Shown piece by piece: positions 8,495-16,199 of a stretch of 64,000 bases of DNA (the first letter of the stretch is position 1; the number at the start of each line of letters is the position of its first letter). The translations under genes were made by a program, and so were the position numbers. Origin of the DNA: Nostoc sp. UHCC 0302 (GTDB lineage Bacteria > Cyanobacteriota > Cyanobacteriia > Cyanobacteriales > Nostocaceae); NCBI RefSeq assembly GCF_038096175.1, contig NZ_CP151099.1, positions 1,986,501 through 2,050,500 on the forward strand. Direction: 5' to 3'. The notes beneath the pieces were generated by a model. That model made no database searches. It was not told the DNA's origin and was given only the letters and a program-made list of their open reading frames with translations.

Positions 8495-9358
8495 ATGCCT
8501 ACTTTGACTTTGACAGAGTTTAAAATCACTCCCACGGATGGGCCGTTAGGATCTGTAGTTACAGGATTGGATGCTAGCCGAGCTGTTGCACCTGAAGTGA
8601 TTTTAAAACTTAAGCAAGCACTGCGCGATCGCCACATCTTAATTTTTAAAGACCAACAACTCACCGATGAACAGTTGTTGAACTTTGCATTTTACTTCGG
8701 TGACCTCTTTGTACCACCAGAAGATGTTCCAGTTTTGGCTTCGGAACCGGGAGTGACACCAGTAGTGATTCCGATTTCCAACGTTGATGGTGGTTATACT
8801 GGCACTGGCGAGTTAGCGTTTCATTCTGATCATCATTGGACTCCTAAGCCTTCTAGCGGCTCGTTGCTCTATGCATTGGAAGTACCTGCTCAAGGTGGAG
8901 ACACCTATTGGTTGAATCTCAATTTGGCTTATGAAACCTTAGACGATGCAACCAAAGAACGAATTGCAGACTTGCAGCTGATAACTTATAATCCGTTTTT
9001 ACGTGACCGGAATGCCCCTCGCTCTAAATACCGTCTTGACCGCAATATTCCCTTAATCAGCCCTGTTTTCCCTCATCCTCTAGTGCGAACGCATCCTGAA
9101 AGCGGCAAGAAGATTCTCTATTTAGACTATGCAACTGAAGTTGAAATTGTCGGTCTAGAGCCGGAAGAAGGAGCAGAACTGATTGAGCAGTTGCGTCAAC
9201 ATCTGAATCAGCCCCAGTTTTACTACCAACACAAATGGTCTGTGGGCGATATTGTCTATTGGGATAATCAAGCTACTCTGCATTATCGTCAAGCATTTGA
9301 TCCGAATGAACGGCGGGTAATGCGGCGCGTTAGCCTTGCAGGTAGCCGTCCTTTTTAG
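8495..9358 (+). CDS. TauD/TfdA-family Fe(II)/2-oxoglutarate-dependent dioxygenase
   Basis: A 287-residue dioxygenase of the taurine/sulfonate dioxygenase family, expected to hydroxylate a substrate next to the sulfonate (or ether) group so that sulfite is released. The iron-binding triad is visible: H110-x-D112 in FHSDHHW and the distal His at about 263 in ATLHYR, with the 2-oxoglutarate-binding Arg in RRVMRRVS near 274. Length fits the family. It lies between two sulfonate-type binding proteins, which supports a role in desulfonation. It could act on another carboxylate or sulfate ester, and sequence alone does not decide the substrate. Confidence 0.87.
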   Translation: MPTLTLTEFKITPTDGPLGSVVTGLDASRAVAPEVILKLKQALRDRHILIFKDQQLTDEQLLNFAFYFGDLFVPPEDVPVLASEPGVTPVVIPISNVDGGYTGTGELAFHSDHHWTPKPSSGSLLYALEVPAQGGDTYWLNLNLAYETLDDATKERIADLQLITYNPFLRDRNAPRSKYRLDRNIPLISPVFPHPLVRTHPESGKKILYLDYATEVEIVGLEPEEGAELIEQLRQHLNQPQFYYQHKWSVGDIVYWDNQATLHYRQAFDPNERRVMRRVSLAGSRPF

Positions 9359-9484
9359 GCTTTAAAGAGTGTTGCTAGCCGCTTGCCCTTAATAATCACA
9401 TATCTCTCTAATACCATTTTCAAAAATCTTTGCAACCCATGAATCGGCTGTAGGGGCGTCATACGCCTCATTGGTGTCAACTTA

Positions 9485-9611
9485 ACGCGAAATGGGCGGT
9501 TAGAAACCGCGTCTACACAAACAAAACCCACCTTCGTGGGTTTCAAACCATTAATTTTCCATTAGTCCGCGCAGGCGGACTTGGTTTGTATAGCCGCGAA
9601 TTCTATTCGCC
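9485..9611. repeat. Cluster of small palindromes in the gap after the dioxygenase
   Basis: Four hairpins follow one another: GCGGTT/AACCGC at 9496-9510, AAACCCAC/GTGGGTTT at 9524-9543, AGTCCGC/GCGGACT at 9564-9581 and GCGAAT/ATTCGC at 9596-9610. This is a composite dispersed repeat of the kind common in Nostoc genomes, and part could terminate the dioxygenase transcript. No gene is seen in 9359-9684. Confidence 0.65.
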
Positions 9612-9684
9612 AGGGCTTAAGTTGACACGTATGCATACGCCTCTACTCCAGTCTTTAAACTTAAATTGCCTCAAGTAAAAGCAA

Positions 9685-10749
9685 ATGTTTACAAGTTCCC
9701 TTAAAAAAAAGCTGACAGTCATTAATAAAGTGGCATTATGCATAATGCCAAGTTTTATAGTTTTATCTACTACTTTAATAAGTTGCACTTCAACCAATCC
9801 TAAAGCAGATACAGTAGCTACAAAAACCATTACTTTTAAAACAAAACTAGTCAGAATGGGGTATCAAAGCTCTGGTGATTTGGTTAGGGTCAGGGGAGTT
9901 TTAGAAAAACGTTTGGAACCCTTGGGTATAAAAGTACAGTGGGCGCAATTTGCTCAAGGGCCGCAACTTATGGAAGCAATGAACGTCGGTAAAATTGATA
10001 TTGGTTCAGTAGGTGAGACTCCTCCCATTTTTGCCCAAGCTGCTGGTGCTAGAATTGTTTATCTTGCTGGTAGAAGATTGACTCCTACTTCTGGTGCAGG
10101 CAGCGCTATTGTTGTTCCTAAAGGTTCTCCTATTAAAACTCTAGCTGATATCAAAGGTCAAAAAGTAGTTTTTCAAAAAGGTTCTGCTTCTCACTATTTT
10201 ATCATTCAAGCTTTGAAAGAAGTAGGTTTGAAATACAGTGATATTCAAGTCTTGAGTATGCCCAATGTTGAAGCCCGTGGTGCTTTTATTCAAGGAACTA
10301 TTCCAGTTTGGGTTACTGGTGATCCTCACTTAGCTTTGGTGGAAAAACTACACGGTGCGCGTGTGCTGCGAGATGCCAAAAATATCGGTACTCCAGGTGG
10401 ATACTATATAGGAACACGAGAATTTTCTAAGGATAATCCTGAATTAGTTCGGATCATCTTGGAAGAGATTGATAAAAATGGTCAATGGGCAGAATCAAAT
10501 CGTAAAGAGGTTGCTAAGTTAATTGCACCGATACTCAAGATTGATCTGCCGATTCAAGAGATAATTTCTAGTCGCTCTAATAATCGATTAAAAGGAATTA
10601 CACCAGAATTGATGAAAGACCAACAGCGAATTGCTGATTTATTTTATGAGGAACAAATTCTACCCAAAAAGATTGATGTTCAGGAAGCATTACTGACACC
10701 TAAAGAATATGCAGCTATTACTCCACCAACACTGATAAGCGAAAAATAA
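9685..10749 (+). CDS. ABC substrate-binding lipoprotein, sulfonate family (third copy)
   Basis: A 354-residue SsuA/TauA-type binding protein. A basic N terminus and hydrophobic segment end in the lipobox LISC (Cys34). The core has VRMGYQSSGDLVRVRG, GIKVQWAQFAQGPQLMEAMN, GETPPIFAQAAGARIVYLAG and IKGQKVVFQKGSASHYF, followed by the C-terminal lobe. It is paralogous to the 7328 product. It is the last plus-strand gene of the sulfur-type region; the next genes are convergent. Ligand unknown. Possible alternatives are ligands such as nitrilotriacetate, which members of this family also bind. Confidence 0.85.
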   Translation: MFTSSLKKKLTVINKVALCIMPSFIVLSTTLISCTSTNPKADTVATKTITFKTKLVRMGYQSSGDLVRVRGVLEKRLEPLGIKVQWAQFAQGPQLMEAMNVGKIDIGSVGETPPIFAQAAGARIVYLAGRRLTPTSGAGSAIVVPKGSPIKTLADIKGQKVVFQKGSASHYFIIQALKEVGLKYSDIQVLSMPNVEARGAFIQGTIPVWVTGDPHLALVEKLHGARVLRDAKNIGTPGGYYIGTREFSKDNPELVRIILEEIDKNGQWAESNRKEVAKLIAPILKIDLPIQEIISSRSNNRLKGITPELMKDQQRIADLFYEEQILPKKIDVQEALLTPKEYAAITPPTLISEK

Positions 10750-10801
10750 GTTTTTGGGGTGAGTCCGTTACTCGTCCTTTTTTATGACGCAAGATGAGAA
10801 T

Positions 10802-13800
10802 TTATCTATTTTCAGCTTGAATTAAATTAGCGATCGCTTCTACTAATTCGGCTGGCTCTACTGGTTTAGCAAGATGCTTGTGAAATCCTGCTTGTAGTAC
10901 CTGCTTCTGGTTCATTTCGCCAGCATAGGCAGTAAGAGCGATCGCTGGAATTTGCCCTCCCTGTTCTGGCGGTAGGTTTCTCACCTGTCGGATTAGCATA
11001 CATCCATCCACGTCCGGCATCCCCACGTCACTTAACAGTATATCTGGTAAGGAATTGCTCAAAGCAACTAGTGCCTCATTTGCTGAAGCCACTGCTGTCA
11101 CATTTGCTCCATACTGCTCTAGCAGAAAAACGACGAATTCTCGTGTATCTGCATCATCATCCACCACTAAAACCTTGACAGAATTTAAATTTGATGGTGT
11201 TGAAGATTCACTACTATCTTGTTGAATTTCTGAGTTATCTTGAATCAGCGGTAATCTCACAGTAAAAGTTGCCCCCTGACCTTCGCCCAAGCTTTCTACC
11301 TGGATTGTCCCGCCGTGCAGTTCAACTAAGTGACGGGCGATCGCCAACCCTAACCCCAGTCCACCAAACTTTCTGGTAGAGGTACTATTCTCTTGGCGAA
11401 AGTAATCAAATACATAAGGCAGAAAGTTGGGGTCAATACCTTTACCTGTGTCGCTAACTATGATTTGGGCATAGGGCATAGCGCGTAGGGCATTGAGACT
11501 GCTGTTAGCGGTAACGGGGCGTTTAGCCGGTGCTGAGTTAAGAGTTATTTTCTCTTCCTTGTCCCCCTTGTCCCAATCCCCAGTCCCCAATCCCCAGTCC
11601 CCAGCTCCCAATCCCCTCTCCAACCGAATCTCCACCTGTCCCCCTTCGGGTGTAAACTTAACCGCGTTTGAGAGTAGGTTCCAGACGATTTGTTGCAATC
11701 GACCAGAATCACCCAAAACTTGCCCCAGATTTGGTTCTAGCATTGTGTGCAGGGCAATTGATTTAGCCTCTGCTGATAAACGTACCGTTTCCATTGCTGC
11801 CGAAATCACACCTGTCAAATCAACTGGACAGATATTCAGGCTGAGTTTGCCTTGAAGAATTCGGGAGATATCTAATAAATCTTCAATTAGTTGCGCTTGT
11901 AACTGAGCATTTCGCTCGATGGTCTTCAGCGCGTAAGGAATTGTCTTTTCATCAAGTTTTTTGGTTTGAAGTAGCTTTGACCATCCGAGAATTGGGCTGA
12001 GTGGCGATCGCAATTCATGGGAGAGGACTGCGAGAAACTCATCTTTAATGCGGTTGGCGGTTTCTGCTGCTTCCCGTGCAGTTTGCTCTGCCTCATATAG
12101 ACGAGAGCGTTCCATTGCTTGAGCGCATTGCTGTGCCATGGCCAGAATAAAGGCTCGGTCATCCTGGTTAAACTCCTGAATTTCGGCGAATGCTAGAGAC
12201 ATTCCGCCTACGGCTCGTCCCTCGATCATCAAGGGAATCGAAATCCAAGCGCCGTAGTTATACTGAGCGTACTCCTTAGCCAGATGTGAGTAATGAGCAA
12301 CCCTTGTTGTCGTCGGCTCTTGCCAGATAGGCTCTCCGGTACGTACTGCCTCTGCTAGGGGTGCGGATGTATCAATAGAGAATCGCCGCCATAAATCTAC
12401 CGTTTCCTCTTGATAACCGACAGCACGGACAATTTCCAGCTCAGTCCCATTGTTAGTCACAACTGCTAATAAAGCAGAACTAGCATTCAAAGCTGCCATA
12501 CTTTGCTCAACCATTACCTCAGCAACCTGCGTCGGAGTCAGAGATTCCGAAAGGGCAGCGGTAATAGCTTGCAGACGTGCAGTGCGAGCCGCAGACTTTT
12601 CAGCAACTTGTTGCGATCGCTGTGCTTCTATGTAAAGCCGTGCATTATCAACAGCTACAGCAGCGCGGCGAGCCAGTTCTTCGCCTAACATCAGGCTTTC
12701 TGTATTGTAGTAGCGATCAGAAGAAGATACTAAAGTCATTGCTCCTAGCACCCGTCCACGGACTATCAGCGGAATACCCATGCCAGACTTAGGATTTAGC
12801 TGTTGCAATACTTTGAGATGACTGGCATTAGAGGTTGCTGCTTCTATCTGCTCATTAGGGATAAAATGAGTAATTTGTGAGTTGCCTGTTCGTAATATCT
12901 GAGCAATTCCTTCAAGTCGCGCTAAATCAGGCGGATAATTTTGTAACTCTTCTACCAATTCTTGTTTTGCTGGCTCAGCATGGGCTGCTGCAACCCGGCG
13001 AACTGATTGATTTTCACAAATAATATCAACTACGCACCAGTCAGCCATTTCAGGCACTACTAAATGCGCCAATCCAGTTAAGGTTGTCTCATAGTCCAAT
13101 GATGAAGCTAAAATCTCACTAGCTTGGGCGAGAAAGTGCTGTCTCTCCTCTACTCGCTTGCGCTCAGTAATATCCCGTGAAGATGCTTGAATCTCCACAA
13201 TTTCCCCAGTTTGAGGATTGCGAATGGCTCGAACAGTTGCTTCTAGCCAGATATAGTGTCCTTGCTTGTGACAAGCCCGATGGGTAACAGTATAAATATC
13301 TGGTAAATCAGTATTAACTGGTTGGTTCTGAGCCATCTGTGCTAAATCGTCTGGGTGAACTAACTCACTACTGTGATGACCTATTAGTTCTTCTGGTTGA
13401 TACCCTAGTAGTGTGTTGCAGGCTGGTGAGATGTACGAAAGTATGCCATCGACTGTGTGACGTGAAATAATATCAGTCGAGTTTTCAGCCAGCAGCCGAA
13501 AACCTGCTTCACTCTCTTTTAGTGCTGCCTCTGACTGCTTACGTACATTAATATTGCGGAAATAAAGCGCTAACCCTGTGGGTGAAGGATAGGCACGTAC
13601 AGCAAACCATGCATCAAAGGGTGGATAATAATCTTCCAGCTCAAGCGGCACTCCCTCAAGAACTGCCCTTTGATAAAGCTGACCAAAGCTTGTAACAGCT
13701 AGTTCAGGAAACTCTTGCCAGAGATTCTTTCCTAGCAGTTCCTCTGGGGAACGTCCTAGAGTTCTACTGCCTTCGTGATTGAGGTAAGTGAAGCGCCACT

Positions 13801-15607
13801 CGCGATCAAAGGCAAGAAAGCCGTCAGTGATACTCTCTAAAATCTGAGTAGTTTGCTCTCTGGCTGTCTCCGCCTCAATTCGAGCCAGCCGTTCGCGCTC
13901 AAGTAGCTGCTCACGTTCTGCCTCAACTTGCTTACGTTCAGTAATGTCTACGCACATACCCACCCATTCGCGGATATCGCCGATTTTGTCGTCAATTATT
14001 GGCACGCCGCGGATAGTCAAGTAGCGGTATTCGCCGTCATACCGCCGGACACGATATTCCGCAACTGCAACACTATGGGTAGAAAATGCGTGTCTCCAAA
14101 TTGCCGCCACAGATGTTCGGTCGTCTGGGTGTATTGCGTCAACCCAACCCCATCCTCTATATTCTTCCGGTATTTGTCCGGTAAACGCTTGCCAAGTAGG
14201 GATGTCTTCAATAACGTTTCCCCAAGGTGCTGCTGTCCAGACTATGGATGCGCTAGCCTCTGCCAGGGAGCGGTAGCGTGCCTCATTAAGGCGTAAGTTT
14301 TCTTCGGCTTGCTTGTAATCACTAATATCTAAAATGCTGACTAGTACTTGCTCATATCCAGTTTCCTGTTGAGGGAAAGTAATTGTAAATATTACTTGTC
14401 GTTGCTCACCTTGGAGCGTTTTCACAATAGTTTCTGACTCAAAGTAGTGACGCCCCTCAGCTAGGGCGACCATTTCTTCAAGAAACACTTTTGAGGTTTC
14501 TGGAACAAAAATATTAGCAAGGGAGGCGTAAATTTCATCCTTAGTTTGAGCGCCAAACATTTTGAGAGTTTGCTGGTTGACATCTCGAATTTTCACCAGC
14601 TTAATTGCTTTCTGCACTAAGTCGGGGCGATCGCTCAGATAATTTCGTAAATCTGTAACCCCTTGCGCTTTCAACTCATCAATTAAATCTTTGACAGCCG
14701 TAAAATCTTCTTCCCAAATTGATACACCTGCGGTTTCAAAAATCCGGCGGTATTTTTCTTCTCTTTCTCCCAGTAACAACTCTGTTCGCTGCTGCTCCAT
14801 GAATTGAGCAATTTGAGTAGTGATCGCTGCGATCGTTTGCGGCAAATCACAGTCAGACTCTGGAATTTGGTCACCCCAAAATTCGATGACACCTAAGATT
14901 TTATTGCCTAGCTGAATTGGAAATCCTATAACAGCTGGAGATTCCCCTTCTGTGAGTTCTTTTATCCAAACAGGTTGATCACTTGTCCAAACCCGACGAG
15001 GAAGCATCTCATCTAAAGCTAAGGTTGTACGCCCATTGAATGCTGGGAAATTCTCTATTCTCAAAGAGGATGAATACCAAGTACTTATGCAGCGCAGAAC
15101 ATTAGCTTGATGGTCTACACTCCAAATAACCCCAGCTTGCCATCCTAAACTTTCACATAAGGATTGTAAAATATTAGGAAAAATATTGTTAAAAGTAGTA
15201 GCTTCAGCAAAAAGCCGAGTAACGGCAGACTGTGCAGTTAAAAGTTTTTGAGTGCGTTGACGCTGTGTAATATCTCTAATTAATATTGATACACCATTTA
15301 GCGAAGGATAGACGTAGCTTTCTAACCAACGATGCCATTTTGGATACAAGTATTCAAAATGCACTGTTACTTGCTCTGCAACAGCTCGGTGCATCTCTGT
15401 GTAAACTATGCTGTTAACTGTTTCAGGAAACAACTCCCAAATACTTCTACCTAAGAAGTCTTCTTTATTCATCCCGGCTAGTTCAGCTAGCTTGTCATTA
15501 ACAAAGGTATAGCGCCATTGACCATCCAATGTGACAAAAGCGTCGCTGATATTAGCTAAGACTTGTTCTATATCTTTGGGAATAGTTGCCCGGACTTCAG
15601 CAGTCAC
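10802..15607 (-). CDS. Hybrid sensor histidine kinase, multi-PAS/GAF with C-terminal receiver
   Basis: A 1601-residue cytoplasmic sensor with no membrane segment. In order: PAS (about 12-115), GAF (135-275), a PAS-like segment (285-430), three further PAS domains (440-830, the PAC endings carrying RDITERKR-type motifs), two GAF domains (840-1160), HisKA (phospho-His in FLAVLSHELRSPLSP), HATPase_c (N box LLSNAVKF, G box DTGKGID) and REC (DDDADTREF, acceptor Asp in LLSDVGMPD). The start is a GTG at 15607 with GGAG about 9 bases upstream, overlapping the stop of the XRE gene. The ATPase domain contains an in-frame insertion encoded by STRR heptamers. Sensed signal and partner regulator are unknown. 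Confidence 0.88.
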   Translation of the reverse strand: MTAEVRATIPKDIEQVLANISDAFVTLDGQWRYTFVNDKLAELAGMNKEDFLGRSIWELFPETVNSIVYTEMHRAVAEQVTVHFEYLYPKWHRWLESYVYPSLNGVSILIRDITQRQRTQKLLTAQSAVTRLFAEATTFNNIFPNILQSLCESLGWQAGVIWSVDHQANVLRCISTWYSSSLRIENFPAFNGRTTLALDEMLPRRVWTSDQPVWIKELTEGESPAVIGFPIQLGNKILGVIEFWGDQIPESDCDLPQTIAAITTQIAQFMEQQRTELLLGEREEKYRRIFETAGVSIWEEDFTAVKDLIDELKAQGVTDLRNYLSDRPDLVQKAIKLVKIRDVNQQTLKMFGAQTKDEIYASLANIFVPETSKVFLEEMVALAEGRHYFESETIVKTLQGEQRQVIFTITFPQQETGYEQVLVSILDISDYKQAEENLRLNEARYRSLAEASASIVWTAAPWGNVIEDIPTWQAFTGQIPEEYRGWGWVDAIHPDDRTSVAAIWRHAFSTHSVAVAEYRVRRYDGEYRYLTIRGVPIIDDKIGDIREWVGMCVDITERKQVEAEREQLLERERLARIEAETAREQTTQILESITDGFLAFDREWRFTYLNHEGSRTLGRSPEELLGKNLWQEFPELAVTSFGQLYQRAVLEGVPLELEDYYPPFDAWFAVRAYPSPTGLALYFRNINVRKQSEAALKESEAGFRLLAENSTDIISRHTVDGILSYISPACNTLLGYQPEELIGHHSSELVHPDDLAQMAQNQPVNTDLPDIYTVTHRACHKQGHYIWLEATVRAIRNPQTGEIVEIQASSRDITERKRVEERQHFLAQASEILASSLDYETTLTGLAHLVVPEMADWCVVDIICENQSVRRVAAAHAEPAKQELVEELQNYPPDLARLEGIAQILRTGNSQITHFIPNEQIEAATSNASHLKVLQQLNPKSGMGIPLIVRGRVLGAMTLVSSSDRYYNTESLMLGEELARRAAVAVDNARLYIEAQRSQQVAEKSAARTARLQAITAALSESLTPTQVAEVMVEQSMAALNASSALLAVVTNNGTELEIVRAVGYQEETVDLWRRFSIDTSAPLAEAVRTGEPIWQEPTTTRVAHYSHLAKEYAQYNYGAWISIPLMIEGRAVGGMSLAFAEIQEFNQDDRAFILAMAQQCAQAMERSRLYEAEQTAREAAETANRIKDEFLAVLSHELRSPLSPILGWSKLLQTKKLDEKTIPYALKTIERNAQLQAQLIEDLLDISRILQGKLSLNICPVDLTGVISAAMETVRLSAEAKSIALHTMLEPNLGQVLGDSGRLQQIVWNLLSNAVKFTPEGGQVEIRLERGLGAGDWGLGTGDWDKGDKEEKITLNSAPAKRPVTANSSLNALRAMPYAQIIVSDTGKGIDPNFLPYVFDYFRQENSTSTRKFGGLGLGLAIARHLVELHGGTIQVESLGEGQGATFTVRLPLIQDNSEIQQDSSESSTPSNLNSVKVLVVDDDADTREFVVFLLEQYGANVTAVASANEALVALSNSLPDILLSDVGMPDVDGCMLIRQVRNLPPEQGGQIPAIALTAYAGEMNQKQVLQAGFHKHLAKPVEPAELVEAIANLIQAENR
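11561..11621. repeat. STRR heptamer array inside the kinase coding region
   Basis: Tandem CCCCAATC/CCCCAGTC-type units sit inside the 10802-15607 gene and encode a Gly-Asp-Trp-rich repeat (GLGAGDWGLGTGDWDKGD), placed between the N box and the DTGKG box of the ATPase domain. The reading frame is kept. Together with nearby GGGCATA repeats (about 11466-11490) the insertion is about 45 residues compared with the equivalent region of the 16177-20400 kinase. Confidence 0.8.
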
Positions 15608-15618
15608 AGTTTCAGCTC

Positions 15619-15852
15619 CTATGCTTGAAAGTATTTGGCCAAAAGCGCCTTACCGGGTTCTCCCATCTGGTGTAGTAACTCTTGAATCTGTCTCATAGCA
15701 AGTGGTGAAGGTTGCGTCCGTCCATTTTCCCACCGATTGATACTGTGAAACGAAACTCCTAGCATAACTGCCAGCTTTACCTGGGAAAGGTTAAGGGACT
15801 GCCGAGTTTCACGAACCAACTGGGCAGCCCTCGGCTGTTGGATTGCAAGCAT
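15619..15852 (-). CDS. XRE-family helix-turn-helix regulator
   Basis: A 77-residue protein consisting almost only of an HTH_3 (Cro/C1-type) domain: LVRETRQSLNLSQVKLAVMLGVSFHSINRWENGRTQPSP, here split over residues 13-50. The recognition helix VSFHSINRWENGR is typical. Its stop codon TAG forms part of the AGGAG ribosome-binding site of the downstream hybrid kinase (start 15607), 11 bases away, so the two genes are probably translationally coupled. Possible roles are autoregulation of the pair or acting as an output partner of the kinase. The latter is speculative. Confidence 0.8.
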   Translation of the reverse strand: MLAIQQPRAAQLVRETRQSLNLSQVKLAVMLGVSFHSINRWENGRTQPSPLAMRQIQELLHQMGEPGKALLAKYFQA

Positions 15853-16028
15853 AAGGTTAATATTTTAATTTTCTCTTAGATTATGGAATATAGCATCTGC
15901 TATAGCTGTGACTGCATCTATCCAGGGTTAGAGAAGGGGGTAGAGGGGCAGGGAGCAGGGAGTAGGGGAGAAAAATGATTAATTTTCAGTACATAGTTAC
16001 AAACTACAAAAATCTAGGCAATTCTAGT

Positions 16029-16199
16029 TCAAATGACAGCGATTGCTTGGGACATCGCGCCCCGTTCTTGTAGAAAATATTTACATACATACATATTCTC
16101 GCCATCGTTTCCCAGGCAACGAAGCTGTACACCGGAAACTTCACCCCAGGGGCCAGTGACTCGCCCTACTATAGCGTCAGGTAGCTGTCCCTCGTCTAG
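16029..16199 (-). pseudogene. Open frame without start codon downstream of the CheB/CheR kinase
   Basis: A 56-codon open frame on the minus strand ends at TGA 16029-16031 and begins right after an in-frame stop at 16200-16202. It overlaps the last 23 bases of the kinase gene in another frame. The sequence looks protein-like (RVTGPWGEVSGVQLRCLG), yet it has no ATG, GTG or TTG before residue 35. It may be a fragment of a decayed gene or a chance frame. I do not recognise the family. Confidence 0.35.

Noticed and set aside
13928-14296. 122-residue plus-strand frame inside the multi-PAS kinase gene
   Set aside because: Shadow of the PAS-encoding minus strand; Cys-rich and unlike any domain.
15619-15852. 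XRE protein as antitoxin of a toxin-antitoxin pair
   Set aside because: The only adjacent coupled gene is a 1601-residue sensor kinase; no toxin-like small gene is present.
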